A DNA stretch of 64,000 bases from Gamarada debralockiae (GCA_002803225.1 NXFV01000342.1:1-64000), one strand, 5' to 3'. Numbered from the stretch's first letter, positions 1-11,828 are shown. Numbers and translations are program-made. The notes: generated by a model from the letters alone, not told the origin.

Positions 1-919
1 CGCGCAGTGGTCAAAGCTATTCACACCGCTCCCGTCACAAAATCTAAGCAATCTAATCTAATTGTGACAGCACTACGTATTGGGGTCTCACGCATTGAAG
101 ACCCTACGCAGTCAATTGCTGAATTAACGAAAACATTAAGCTAAGGTGAGAAGGAAAAAGTTCTGCAAGTAAACGAAGTCTAATATAACTCCAGGACGCG
201 CTAGTGAACCAGGCTCCCACATGTCAAGCTGGGCGCGTGACTCACGCGCATCCAGCAGAAGGCGATTTCTTATGGGCGATCAGGTGACATTCGCCAGAAC
301 TGTCGCACCGATCTAATTTAATCAGATTAAATTGATTATATGAATAATTATGTTGATTTTTTAGTGCTACACTGACAGAACTTTTGCCAGGCTCGTTACA
401 CTTCGTAGAGTTGACCAAGTAGCAGGTGGAAGCTAGGGCTAAGAGCTTGAAGATGAAGAGGGGGAGAAGCCAAGGAAGGGTGGAGACAAATTGTTCATGA
501 CTAGCAAGTCCTAAGGATGCGAGGGGAAGGGAATGTTAGCTGACTTGTCTGTCAGCAGCCTCCGTTGCGTGTGCAGCGTCCAATTGACTGAGGTTCCTGT
601 CAAATGGAGCTGTTTTAGGGCGAAATATAGTGACGTTTTAAGACCTAGCTGATATCTAAGGAGCTAGAATTAGAAAGAGAAGAAGAGCTCTCATAAGCTA
701 CAGAACGAAGAAAATACAGACTATACCAGATTAGGCAATTCCAGTCAACAGTTCCGCTGTGCGATCGAAATCCGTGGATACGAGTTCATACGTATTAATT
801 AATGCAACTATTGTCCCGTTGTCCTTTTTCCTTTCCAGTGCCCCTATCCATGCCCTTGTCTCTGATATGTGAATGAAGAAATCATCCCATCCCAATACCC
901 CGACCATAGACCAGGTAGA
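1..919. other. Intergenic, no gene recognised
   Basis: No reading frame here resembles a known protein. The sequence is mixed, with AT-rich patches around 310-360 and 780-800. It lies downstream of the minus-strand regulator and may include its 3' UTR. Confidence 0.5.
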
Positions 920-2940
920 TCATACAATAGCAAAACACGAATTGAAGATGTCATGCATTACAGAGCGAATGTCGACCCTCTGCTTCAACTTCTCCTGCCT
1001 CGCTTGCACCTCTCTCAGGACCCGTCCCGTGATTTCCGCATTCGTCGCCACCTTCTCCATCCTGTTGATCTGGACGTGTATCCAGCCCTGTATCTCCAGG
1101 TCCTTCTCCTCAGAGCCCCACATCAGCAGCGGCCATAGCATACTGACTGGTAAGAATTCCTGCTCCAGGCTGCCTTCGACCATGACACGCGCAGTGTTAC
1201 GAATATTCTCAACCGATGCCTCTGTCTCAGCAGACAGTGGGAGGTGCTTATATGCCACTCGATGTAAGTGGATTTTGGACGCGTGGTAATTGGCATAGTA
1301 TGTCCGAAAGGTGCGTGTGATAGCAAACACGAGACTGGATGCTAGGTGTGCAGAAGTCAACTTTCCGCTGAGAGCATAATCCATGAGGGGTGGGCGTTGC
1401 TCCCAGAGCGACGTGAGGTCGCGTCCGATCTGGGCTGCGATTCCCATGACTTCCGTTTCATCCGCCACGGTACCACGGGAGCGATGCCATGGGTCAATGA
1501 GGGAGATTCTCCCCATGAATGATTGGACTTTCTGAAAGAATAGGAACCCTGGCTGGTATAGAACGTCGAAGAGGACGTCTTCGATGTCCGCTTCGCTGTT
1601 GTCTGTGCTCCCAGCATCGGCTACCTCGATACTGGTGGCAGGTGAGGACTGGTCGATAAAATCATCATCATTTCCTAGGAGGAAGAGACCCTCTCCGCCA
1701 GCGGAGACAGCCCGAGCGTCTAGAAGCCTTATCCAAGAGACTAAACGCTTGCCAAAAATGCGAAATTGGGACTTATCAGCCTTGCGGAAGACGTCATGAG
1801 CTTCTTTGAGATGAGCGTGAGCAGCCTCTATTCCACCCTCGAGCATGTCAATATAGCTAAGAAAGAACAGTGTCGCGAGTACATATTCTAATGTCGCAGC
1901 TGACATTCCGTCATTTCCTGGCGATTGTCCTGCGCTGTACCGTTGAACTTCGATTTTGCACTTTTGGTAGTATTGCTGATATTGGGGCACGAGACCACGT
2001 TCCCGGCCCATAAGAAGCTCGGAGAATGCTAGTATAGCATATCGCACCATGGGTGAGGTAGTTGACATGGAGATAAGCAATTGTCGCATTGAAGACCATT
2101 TGAGTTGGGTTTCAACTTGAGCAATAATCGGTGGCACAACAGTCTGGATGAAGTACTTCATCAACTCCTTTTCGCCAGGACTATGGAGAGAAATGAGTGC
2201 TGCTGTTGAATCTGTCTCGGCGTCTGCTGAATGAAAAGAAGAGATGTGATCTTCCGAGATTGAGTTCCAATCAGTTGATAGATCTTGGGGGGTTGAGGAG
2301 AATGATGAGGCTAATATAGAGCCAGATCCTTCCTATAAAAATGTCAGTGACTGAACATGCACACTTTAAACTCCCAGATTCACTTAAAGGAAGCTCCTTC
2401 ATAAAGGGGGAAAAAAAAAAAAAAAAAATTTTTCCCTCACCATGCTAGGCCGGTCGATAGTATACCCATCCATATCTGGGATACCTAAGCTACGCCAACC
2501 AGTGGGCTGGATCATGTGCTCTTGCTCGTTAGGATCCCACATAAAGCTCGCATAATTAAAGATGTCATTGAATGAATTGTCACTTAGGGAATATCTAGGA
2601 TCTTGGACAGTCGATATGGCTGATACATACGAAGGCGGTCCGTTGGAAGTGTTGGTATCTACACCATGACCAAGGCGGAGGCTCGCCAACGTCTGTCTCG
2701 GCAGGTTTGGTCTCCAAGTACATTCTAGATTTAGTCGCTCGCAATGCGAGCATCGCGGCTTGCGTTCATTGCAGCGGACTTTCCGACGTCTGGACGCGAT
2801 TCAGCAGCTGTATATATGACTGTCAAGAACTTCTTTGGATGCCCCACTTACCGACATGTCAGACAGCCCGACTTTGATCTTGGGGGTCGGCGTGAAGGTT
2901 GTGAGCCGGCGGAGGAATACGAGCCTACAGACTCATTCAT
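920..2940 (-). CDS. Zn2Cys6 fungal transcription factor
   Basis: A likely nuclear DNA-binding regulator. Exons on the minus strand are 2940-2852, 2789-2441 and 2332-920, giving about 616 residues. The first intron (62 bp) cuts the zinc-cluster domain; removing it gives the six-cysteine pattern CX2CX6CX6CX2CX6C at about residues 26-53, starting SKSGCLTCRRRKVRC. Intron 2 (108 bp) keeps phase 0 and contains a long A/T homopolymer. The rest, from about residue 150, looks like the fungal-specific transcription-factor domain (helical, Fungal_trans_2 type). The start at 2940 is the ATG that opens the exon with the first two zinc-cluster cysteines; it precedes a short Ser/Gly/Pro-rich leader. The family is certain; the target genes are unknown. 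The neighbouring aldolase is a candidate target only by position. Confidence 0.85.
2333..2440 (-). other. Intron with poly(A/T) tract
   Basis: Second intron of the Zn2Cys6 regulator gene. It runs from GTGAGG to TTATAG on the minus strand and contains a run of about 18 A on the plus strand at 2411-2428, a likely slippage site. The run lies outside the coding sequence. Confidence 0.7.
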
Positions 2941-3371
2941 ACTGCTGCTCGACCAAATCACTAATGGGTAATGTGTGAGCTTCAGGGGTGATGACCGTCA
3001 GCGGTGGGGGGTTGATGCGGGGACGCCTGAGGACGCTGCCGCGACGGAATAGATATGCCGATTCAAACGCGGTCCTCTAGGCCCATACCAGAGGGACATC
3101 CGATATGCGACCTCATGAAGTTTCAATACTTAACGCCTTGAATTGAGGCGTTGATGGTCAGGATCTAACATAACTTGGGGAAGATATGCAGATAGCTCAT
3201 GAACATGTGGTAGCAAACTTTAAAATGGTGCCCGGGTTTCAGGCAGTACGGCTGGTCACACGGACATTTTCTCCAAAAAAAAGATTTTCGACCGAATTTT
3301 CTCACCACCTGATAAAACGACAATAAAGCTCACTTCTCTCGCACCCTACATGGTACTGTAGAGCAACTGCG

Positions 3372-3628
3372 ACGAAGGCCTCGTTCAAAAGTCCTGCCAC
3401 GCTAAAAAGCGCCACAATGCCAAGACCCTCTCACCTAGCAACGGCGATAGTGGCTAGGTGCCTGAAGCAAAGTCGCTTACAGCGATATTTACAGGCTTTC
3501 TACACTAAAGCTTGGACGCTAAATAGCCTATAACCTCCCAATCTTGCAGTGGCCGCTGTTGCTATGCCAGGCCTGTGACACATCTGTGGCGTTTTTAGCG
3601 TGGCAGGACTTTTGAACGAGGCCTTCGT
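3372..3628. mobile_element. MITE-like element with about 43-bp terminal inverted repeats
   Basis: Bases 3373-3415 and 3586-3627 are inverted copies of each other, differing by one base in an A-run. The ends read CGAAGGCCTCGTTCAAAAGT. The 257-bp element has no coding capacity. A target-site duplication is not obvious, so the superfamily is not assigned. Confidence 0.7.
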
Positions 3629-4363
3629 AACACTGTGTAATTAGTAGCTAACAGCCTATAAAGTAACTAATAGCCTATAAGATAGTAAGTAAATATAGAT
3701 GCTTAAAAAAAAGGTAATTGATAGCCTAGAAAATGAGTGACCTCGAGCCTGAAAATTTAGTGAGACAGCGTAGAAAATTGGTGGCGAGCCTAGAAAATCT
3801 ATAAGCAGTGGCCCTAGAAATTATCGTCTGATAACTTATCTATTAGTATATATTAGAAACCATAATGAGTAATAGCCTGTAAATCCAGTATGCGAAGCAA
3901 GTAAATGATCACGTGGAGTGTGATAGTAGTAAGATCTGTGCTCGATTGAAAATCGTTTTTTAGAAAAATATCCATGTGAGCAGCCGTAGGCAGAAAGTAA
4001 GACGATGACATAGTGCCACCAATTAGGTCGTTGGTATATAAGAGTGAATTGATACAGAAGTTCTTGAGGCACTGAAGTAAGAAGGAATAATACAGAGCTG
4101 TAAATGGATCATAAGTCGTTCTAATACACATGAAACAAATAAAATAATCCAGCCCTTATGTTATGTGCATTGGGCGGTAATCATGTGACTCCTGTGTTAG
4201 TGTTCAGACGCATACGCTCTTCTATCTGCAAACAGCATTTCTTTTAGCTTCTTATAGCCATGTCACAAGTAGACTTTCGCGCATGGAGAGATGTTTCATC
4301 ACATTTTGTTCCCGGCAAAATTTTTATGTTGATGATAATCTGCCTCATATGGTGCTAAGTTCA
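3629..4363. other. AT-rich gene-free stretch with short AGCCTATAA/AGCCTAGAA repeats
   Basis: Between about 3650 and 3830 the pentamer AGCCT recurs, followed by ATAA or AGAAAA, in an AT-rich context. This resembles decayed repeat DNA. No gene is recognised up to the 3' end of the aldolase gene. Confidence 0.4.
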
Positions 4364-5542
4364 TCAGGACTTAGCCTGCCTCGCAAGGCTCTTTTCCGTA
4401 CTTTCCAACGGCCGCATAATATTCATGATCCAACTTTGCTTCTTAGCATCGGCGAATTTGGGGTATGGGCGACGGGTATGGCAACTCGACTCGGGGTATC
4501 CCAGATACTGTGCAACGACCCACTTGGTACCATTGATTCCACCCTTTGCAAATCCCCATTCTACAGCTGCCAGCTCGATTTGTGCCTTTTCAGCTTCCTT
4601 GAGATTGTCACCGATGGAAAGATTATAAAGTTTGATACATGTCTATGACGGTGATTCATTAGTTGTCGCCCTGGTGGAGGTGGAAAGATACTGACTCTTG
4701 GATAGATGTTGGCAAGACCGGTGATGGCGCCGATTCCTCCCACAGAAACTGCCGGCAGTAACCAGTCACTCTGTCCAGCAAGAGCACAGAACTGCTCTGG
4801 TGCGAATACAGAGCGAATACGAGCGACTTTCGCAATACCACCACACGTCAATTTGACACCAACGATATTTGGATGAGCACCTAGTGTTTCAAGCATCTCT
4901 GAATTTACATCAAGACCCGCAGAGACACCTGGAAAGTTGTATATAAGTATTGGAATAGGGCTGGTGTCAGCGAGCTACGAATTCCATGTAAGTGGTAAGT
5001 CCAAATTCATAAGACTGGTATCAACATACCTCCTGAAAGAATGCTACGATGGCATCCTCAGTCATGGCAAAGTGGAAATAACTCGGCACCATTACGAGTG
5101 CGTAATCTGCTCCCGCCTCTTTACCCAATTTTGTCTCGTCAATCACGGCTCTGGTAGAACCTCCACCGCATCCAAGGATGACGGTAAGATCTGGACGACC
5201 AAGCTGGATCGCGAGTTCTCGAGTTGTGCTCACAATCTTGGCTTTCTCAGCAGCCGACAGTGCCACAGCTTCTCCATTCGTCCCGGCAAGGACAACTATT
5301 TTGCCATGTCAGGAAGGGAGGAAAACAAGGAGGATTCTTTTCAACGTACTGCCGTGCAATCCCGACTTGATGAGGAAGCTAAGATGTTTTCTCTGGGTGT
5401 CCCAATCGATCTCTTGGTTGAAATCATCTAGGAACCACGTCAAGCTCGGTACATGAACACCTGGCGGGAAAGGTTTGCCCGACTTCGTTCCGTTCGTCCC
5501 ACTCGAGGCTCCATTACCGCCGTTTGTGTGTGAAATCGTCAT
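4364..5542 (-). CDS. Dihydrodipicolinate synthase / DapA-family aldolase
   Basis: Class I, lysine Schiff-base aldolase of the DapA/NanA superfamily, predicted cytosolic. Four exons: 5542-5350, 5295-5030, 4974-4696 and 4642-4364, with three 53-55-bp introns, giving 338 residues. Visible motifs are the LAGTNGEAVAL phosphate/pyruvate loop, the IYNFPG tyrosine, and the catalytic lysine in VGVKLTCGG. Splice phases are consistent, and the C-terminal part (WGFAKGGINGTKW) is complete. Filamentous fungi make lysine through alpha-aminoadipate, so true DapA function is unlikely. A 4-hydroxy-2-oxoglutarate aldolase or a sugar-acid aldolase (2-keto-3-deoxy type) is more plausible. The start at 5542 is the first ATG; upstream in-frame codons lack one. 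Confidence 0.9.
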
Positions 5543-6298
5543 GATGCCGGAGGTTGTATTTTGCTGAGAGAAAGGCAGTAATTCCACTTAGAAAGAGTTC
5601 TCAAATTGCAAATTGAAGAACTTCCAAGGCGACTTGGGTGATATATAAGGGATGAGGGGAAGGTCACTCGACTGGGGAAATTCTGGGTTATCAGTCCCCG
5701 CATGCTGTTGGGGTAATTTGGAGACTTTCTCTCAGTATGACTGATTGGTTGACAGGGAGAAAGTCTGATCAAAATGGATGTGGTCCACATTTCTCTACCC
5801 GGGAGTCATGTTGTAGTACTTGCCGTGACGCGACTTGCGACGAAGCGAGAAGTCCAGGTATGGCGTAATATAAGGCACTGGGGATGTTTGCCATGGATAT
5901 CATGTTTTTGTACACACTGGAGACTACGGAGTAGAGAGAAGAGATCGGTGACGCGTAGAGGCTGGAAGCCGCCTACAAAAGCGATCCGAGGCGACGCGAC
6001 GCGACGCGACGCCCAAAGATATGCCGACGCTCTAACTTCTACCCAACCTCCCGCCTCCCCAAAAAAAAAAACCCGACGCGATGCCTGGGAAGGCCTCGTC
6101 GTTGCCGTGATGCAAACCCTGCCCACGACCTCCCTCTAATCTCCCGACGCGGTGGCCGACAAGGAGCTGGCGACGGTCGGTTCACACACATTGCAGAATG
6201 GTGCTGCTACAGAGGAAACGAGGAAATGCTGTTCGTAACCAGCCTTTCCGAGCCGACCCCAAGCCGACCCCAGACCCTACAACGACTTGCATTATCAT
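5543..6298. other. Intergenic with GCGAC microsatellite
   Basis: Upstream region of the aldolase gene. It contains a short GCGAC/GACGC tandem run at about 5989-6012 and an A-rich patch at 6061-6071. ORFs here are compositional and match nothing known. Confidence 0.4.
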
Positions 6299-6594
6299 CC
6301 CTTCCGGTGTAGATGTGCCACTTCAACCAGGGGCAAAATTTTGTTGCTAGTAAAACCCACTTTACGCGAAAAATTCGCGTAAATCACCTCCATCAGACCA
6401 ATCGCATCAATCTAAAACATACAAATTATAAATTACTAATAAAAAGTACATGACTTACACAAATAGCAAAATTGAAATTCAAAAGAAGGGGGGGCTATTG
6501 ACACGTACGGTTCTACTGAAAAAAGGACTGGTTTTGATGTTCTTCCAGTGCGCGTCCTATCGTACCCCTACCTGGCACATCTACACCGGAAGGG
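6299..6594. mobile_element. MITE-like element with 22-bp terminal inverted repeats
   Basis: Bases 6299-6320 and 6573-6594 are perfect inverted copies (CCCTTCCGGTGTAGATGTGC at the outer end). The 296-bp interior is non-coding. No clear target-site duplication was seen. Confidence 0.65.
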
Positions 6595-7534
6595 TCCCTG
6601 GGATAGGGATGTGATATTATATGTAATTCCGACCTGAATATAAATAATCATATAATCCTATAAAAATTTAAATTATATAATTAAAGGCAGCGGTAACCTA
6701 ATAAGGAAGGGACTGTGTAGGGGTATAAAGTTAATACTCAATCTTACACTTTGAGTTATCCATTTCTGGCATACTCTTTATGTACAATTATGCTCATATT
6801 AGGCACAATTTATGCAATTATACAATTATATATTGAGTATGTAATGCAGAATTTGAGGTTAATTATATAATTACAAATCGCCCAACCCTACACCAATGAC
6901 ATAGATCGCCACGTATCCCTTGAGGTGAAATGTGTGTGCGCTTGACGAGAGAGACCAGTAGCTGTGTTCCCCAACTATACACCAAGCGTTGGCTTCCTAG
7001 TTTGTGCTTTTTTAGGGGATATCCAAGGAGGAATTGTCTTTTTCCGGCCTTCCTGCATTGGTGGCTGTTGTTGCTTGACCTAAACAGCTTCTTCGAGTTC
7101 TACAGGCAGGCAGGTGAAAAGCCGACCCTTACTATAATGGCCGATAGTGACAAAATTGTGAAAGACCTAATGCTAGTTAGTAACTAGCTTATAGGAAGTA
7201 CTTTTAAAAGTCTAAGACTATAGAGTTAAATATAAGGCCTTAATTATAAGTAATAGAGCCTGGAAATTTAGCGATCAAGCGCTATGAAATTTTACTGAAA
7301 AATCTAAGTCTAATATCTCTGCTTAAGAATATAGAAGCCCACAGCTTTAGATCTCCTATGATTATGCATGATAAGCCTTGGCTCTGAATATTTTATTTCA
7401 GGTTCTGAAAAGTCGATAAGAGTTTTTGCATTTTAATTACTGTCGGCCAATGTACGAAAGCAGTTTTCATAAATGATAAATAAGCATAAACTACCCTACC
7501 ATAACCTACCATCTTCTAAAAAACATGAATTACT

Positions 7535-8008
7535 GGTGTGTTGGACCTCCTTTCGTGCAATAACCTCTTTTATCTAGTCTAGCAACGTATCAATCCACTT
7601 ATTTAAGTAATCAACTCTCAACTCATTATCCCAAATATCATGAATCGCCTCCATCATCTGTGGGAGAGTCCATCCGCTATGTAGCTTCCTATTCCTCAAT
7701 CTTTGCTTAATAAACCGCCAGCAATATTTAATTGGGTTAAGATCTAGACTTTTGGCTAGCTAATCAATGGAATATAGCCTATATTCAAGTCATACTGTAT
7801 TGCAAAGGCCTTTGTTGCCCTGGGTAGTCTTTTTACTATGCGCCTTGCTATTGTCTTTAACACAAAAGAATTTTGACTGTCCCTTGTCTATCTTCTTTAC
7901 TCTAGCAAAGTTTGCAAGCTCTTCTTATAAGATCTAATGCTCATAGGCCTTTTGGTTAAATCTCGTTTGGTCTAGCTCCTTAGTAATAATAACCAATTTG
8001 GACTTGAA
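7535..8008 (-). pseudogene. Tc1/mariner transposase relic (C-terminal half)
   Basis: Minus-strand translation gives the last two parts of a Tc1/mariner DDE transposase. VKDNSKAH matches the EDNAPxH region and KSLDLNPIKYCW matches SPDLNPIEHxW, with the final catalytic Glu changed to Lys. Several TAG/TGA codons sit where CAG, TGG or CGA would be expected, as RIP produces. The N-terminal half was not found. It cannot be functional. Confidence 0.75.
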
Positions 8009-8311
8009 ATGCGGGCATTACTCAAGGCCCGGATTCACAGAAGAAGCTCTTCCCATGGCAGCCGCTTGGCGTGGAGAATCCAGGGCCAAACAACGGGACC
8101 GCTCTCGTCAAGCACAGAGACGATCGGCTACCTTGGCAACAGCAATACGAATGGCTTGACGCTCGGTAGAGATACCTCCATGATCGAGAGACAGTAGCTG
8201 CGAGGCGGGCCACACAGCGGGTCGCCTATCAGAAGCAGCAGAGACGCTAGCTTATGCTGTTCAAGCGGAGGAGAGTCCTTAGACAGGGACGGTGGTTTCG
8301 TGATGTGAAGC

Positions 8312-8845
8312 ATGGTGTCACTCAGATCACGAGTCGTGGAGGCTCCAGTTTCCCAGCGTAAAACATCCACTACGGAGTCTTCAGGCCGTGACGTTGTCGC
8401 AGATCATCCCGAAAGGAGCATTCAGTCAGCTTTCGATAAGCCCCACGAAGGTTCTCTGGCCAACTTGCTGCAGGAGATGAATGTTGCGGACATACTTGCG
8501 GGGACATGTCCTGACCCTGGAGCTCCTGGGGTGATCACTGTCTCAATCGACGTTCCTCGGGAAGGCGATACAACGGCCAATGCTGCTCCAGATAACAGGA
8601 CCAGTCCAGTAGCGGCAGGAGAGGCGACGACAGACAAACCACCAGCGAAACCCACACGGACAAGCGATGTCGGGAACAGCGCTGAGAGTAACTCCGAGAA
8701 CAAAACGGTGGCCTCACAACCTACGACACAGCTAGAGTCGGGGGCAACCACTTCACTGCCATCTTCAATCGACTCTGTCGTAGAAGATCTTCCTCGCGAA
8801 GAAGGGCGCCATCTAAGCAGCAAACCAGGAGGGCGACGGCCATAA
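8312..8845 (+). CDS. Hypothetical hydrophilic protein, unrecognised
   Basis: An uninterrupted 177-codon frame from ATG 8312 to TAA 8843. The product is rich in Ser, Thr, Glu, Asp and Pro, with no hydrophobic core or recognisable domain, so it would be largely disordered. The minus strand carries an equally long open frame (8422-9003), so one of the two is probably chance. No intron or family supports either. Low confidence. Confidence 0.25.
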   Translation: MVSLRSRVVEAPVSQRKTSTTESSGRDVVADHPERSIQSAFDKPHEGSLANLLQEMNVADILAGTCPDPGAPGVITVSIDVPREGDTTANAAPDNRTSPVAAGEATTDKPPAKPTRTSDVGNSAESNSENKTVASQPTTQLESGATTSLPSSIDSVVEDLPREEGRHLSSKPGGRRP

Positions 8846-8849
8846 TAAC

Positions 8850-9650
8850 GTGGCAAGTGATGGCCAAAGAGGATCCACAATAGATGTGTGCGAGTGAGGG
8901 TCGGCTTCGCCCTGGGATCAAAGCACTGGTAAGCCAGAATGTGGGAATCCTCATGCAGCTCTAACATGACATAGAAAGTCGGACAGGCAGGCTGCATAAG
9001 CATAATCCTGCCGGCTCATCGGATGGAGAATCGACTACGCGGAAGCGGAAACGGAGGACCACGTGTATGTGGTACCTGGTAGGCTTTGGAGTATGAGATA
9101 ATAATTGGCAAGTTGATGCGGAGAGGTGGGCGTCGTTGAGTTCGCAGAGGCATAGGGGCGCGGCCTCAACAGCTAGCAGAGCAGCCGCAGACTCAGCGTT
9201 GGCTTTGATGGAATTGGATCCTATCTCTTGGATTGAGTCAGCTGTGAAGATGAGGTACGAGACATATGGTCAAGGTGAGAAGAGTAAGGACTCAATATGG
9301 TTTTCTCTGTCTTAGCCGTTTCGATTTGCTACTGTGAAACATCGCTACCTGGACGATGGGAGAGTCGCTACTGGCGGCATATGCAAAGGGCGAATAGGAA
9401 GGAATATAAGTAGACATAAATCCGTCTCTGAGCGATGTCTTTCTTCAAACAGCAGGCCGTCAAGTGCGGTGGCCACCAATGCGGCCATTCCGCCAAGGTA
9501 TACACCAAAAGATACAGGCACTGATGTGAGGGAAGTTGGACTGTAAGAATTTTCTGTGAATGAAGACGCGTGTCCTTATGACTCACCAAGGCCTGCCTCA
9601 GATGATTCGTCGAAGCCTTAAATTTATCGGGAGCTTGATATTGCAAAATC
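8850..9650 (-). other. Possible spliced gene, unrecognised
   Basis: Several minus-strand segments read like real protein and can partly be joined. One, at about 9090-9235, has the stretch SIKANAESAAALLAVEAAPL. It ends at a possible GTACCA donor and joins in phase, through a GCAG acceptor, to a segment at about 8860-9010 that reads MLELHEDSHILAYQCFDP. A third segment at about 9400-9560 reads GGMAALVATALDGLLFEERH. I could not join all three in one frame and recognise no family. It may be a degraded gene. Confidence 0.25.
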
Positions 9651-9924
9651 GGAAAGTACAGGAACAAACGTGGCCAGAGATGTAAAGATTCAGTGGTTCC
9701 AGATTTAGAAGCCGCAAAATATAGATTGCAAATATGGGAGATCGCAAAATTTGGATCAAGCCGAAGCTATCCCCGAATCATGGTGAACGCGGATGGGAGG
9801 TTCTACCCAACGAAAAATGGAACGATTTTGGTATGAAGAGATAGTAAAACTTCTATCTAGGGGTTTGAATACAGAATCTTACAATCGTATTCTGAAATGA
9901 AAAGGGTAGGCTTCCATTTATGGA

Positions 9925-10313
9925 AATAATCTCAGACCCTGGAGAGTATTTTGAAAGTTCCGGACTTAACGGGACCGACAACCGCGGAGAAGAATGAGGT
10001 GCTGAACGCGTATATGAGTGCGTGGAAGGGGGTTTTCACCATATGGACGCCGATGATGGGCGCTTGTCTGCTTTTGTGTTTCTTGATCAAAGATAAAGGT
10101 CTTACGAGACCAGAGGAAAAGCCACAAGAAGTTCAGAAGACAAGTGGGAGTGAGACTGGGGAGGCTGTTGAGATGACGTGGAGATGCAGTCTCAAGATGG
10201 ATCATCGAAGAAGTGATCGACAGCCAACCGAGCGAATGTATCTCGATGGATCTGTTTTACTTGATCTAGACTTCCAACTTTTCCGTCGGTCAAGCGTGAT
10301 CCCAACTTCTTGA
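9925..10313 (+). pseudogene. MFS drug transporter fragment (C-terminal end)
   Basis: The frame beginning with LKVPDLTGPTTAEKNEVLNA, followed by AYMSAWKGVFTIW and the hydrophobic segment MMGACLLLCFLIKDKGL, is the characteristic end of 14-TM drug:H+ antiporters: the final loop, last membrane helix and cytosolic tail with KDKGLTRPEEK. A TAA lies just upstream at about 9923, and no further transporter sequence is recognisable before it, so this is a truncated remnant. Confidence 0.65.
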
Positions 10314-10547
10314 AGCATACGATCATGCGTTCTTCCTTTTCTGGTTGCAGCTTTCTGGTCCACGTACTTGCCTCGACTTTTGCTACCCTTGTATAACAGG
10401 ATGGTCCCGTTTCCTTTTCGCTCTTGCTTCCTCTATTGGTGGTCCTGCCGAGCCACACCACGTTGCCTGAACTGTTACATTTTCCTTTAAATCCCTCACT
10501 CTAGTCATCAACTCGGTACCGACGATGGCACGATCTTGCGGACTTGA

Positions 10548-11090
10548 TACTCTCCCCCCTCCTAAATAAATGTTATACAGCGGGGCGGTGGGTCCAGATT
10601 ACGATGGCTGTATATGAGATGCTACAGGGGTCTAGGGCCAATTAGAATTAAGATTAAGGATAGTAGTCTAGTACTCGTAGGACCTCCGCGAGCGTCAATA
10701 ACAGCCTGACAACGCTCCCACCAGGACTAAAAAAGTGTATCAATGAAGCTCTCTGGCACTGCATTCTATGCCTCCCAGATCTTTGATATCGTATGCGGAG
10801 TAGACTAGTCAAGGGCAGTCTTAATTCGAATTCGATCAGATCGGGAGATAAGTAGGCGTTCGAGGAGAGGTAGAGAAGGAGAGAGTAGCTCTAGGTCGAG
10901 TAGGGGTATTGAGCAATCGATGGATATCCATTTGGATCTGAATAGCTTCAAAAATTAGTGGAGAGCGTATAGTAGCGTCACGTAAACCCCTATTTTTATT
11001 GGCCCTAGACCCCTGTAACATCTCATATACAGCAATCGTAATCTGGACCCACCGCCCCGCTGTATAACATTCATTTAGGGGGGGAGAGTA
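10548..11090 (-). mobile_element. Deleted Tc1/mariner element with about 100-bp inverted repeats
   Basis: The ends (about 10550-10655 and 10990-11088) are roughly 90% identical inverted copies beginning CTCTCCCCCC. Both are flanked by TA (10548-10549 and 11089-11090), the Tc1/mariner target. Inside, on the minus strand at about 10650-10800, is the transposase C-terminus including SWWERCQAVIDARGGPT, with TAG codons at two likely Gln positions. The rest of the transposase is deleted. Confidence 0.8.
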
Positions 11091-11398
11091 CAGTACTGTA
11101 CATCTCCAGATCAGTGAGCACTGGCCAGTCTTGTCTTGCCAAGTCTTTGGTGACCAATGCAATTGCATTTCTATGTCACCAGTTTTATAATCCACTAAGA
11201 TCCAGAAGCTGGCCCTATGATGACCAAAGAAACATTTTTAGCGAGTTACCGGACTAGGGAAGTCCTTGAACTGCGGATATATCAGCCCCTTAAATTCGTC
11301 ATCGCATGGCGCTTCCTACCGGTAGCAAATGGGTAGCGATTCCACCGCCAAGAGAAAATGGTTATAAGCGAAATTTATTAAGGAGGGGAAACTCCTCC

Positions 11399-11412
11399 TT
11401 CGGTCCCGAACA
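11399..11412. promoter_or_regulatory. Candidate Zn2Cys6 binding site, copy 1
   Basis: TTCGGTCCCGAACA contains the inverted pair CGG-TC-CCG inside a 12-bp palindrome (TTCGGTCCCGAA is TTCGG..CCGAA). The same 14 bases recur at 11829. CGG half-sites are the usual targets of Zn2Cys6 regulators; the spacing and role are inference. Confidence 0.35.
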
Positions 11413-11828
11413 GGCACTCAGAAACCTTCTCATTGGCCTCGCGAAATATTTAGTTTCGGCACCTGTCAATGCATCAGGCCCGGTTACGCTACGTCTCTCC
11501 GCGATCAGGATCGTCGGTGACTTACCCCGGTCGATGCCAGCCTGCCAGGACATTCAACGTACGGTACCTATACTACCGCTCTCGGGACTTTGCTGGTGTT
11601 ACTGCATCACGGCTCCTAACATCAATAGCATACCTACCTAGAACCACCTGGGTAAACAAGGTCCTTGAAATCCGTATCAGTCAATTGGTTGGATCACCCT
11701 GGAGCCTCAATCATCACACCACCACTGCACAGACCAGCAGCGTCCCCGCAAAAAGGATCATCGCCATGCCAGTCCCTGGAGAATATTCGAGTGGGGATCT
11801 AGCAGTTCAAGTATCTTCATGTACTCCT

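Noticed and set aside
3629..3840. AGCCTATAA-type short repeats as a telomere-like or satellite array
   Set aside because: Irregular spacing and few units; better explained as decayed AT-rich sequence.
5989..6012. GCGAC repeats as a possible CRISPR-like array
   Set aside because: A simple 5-bp microsatellite without spacers; a eukaryotic genome is not expected to carry CRISPR.
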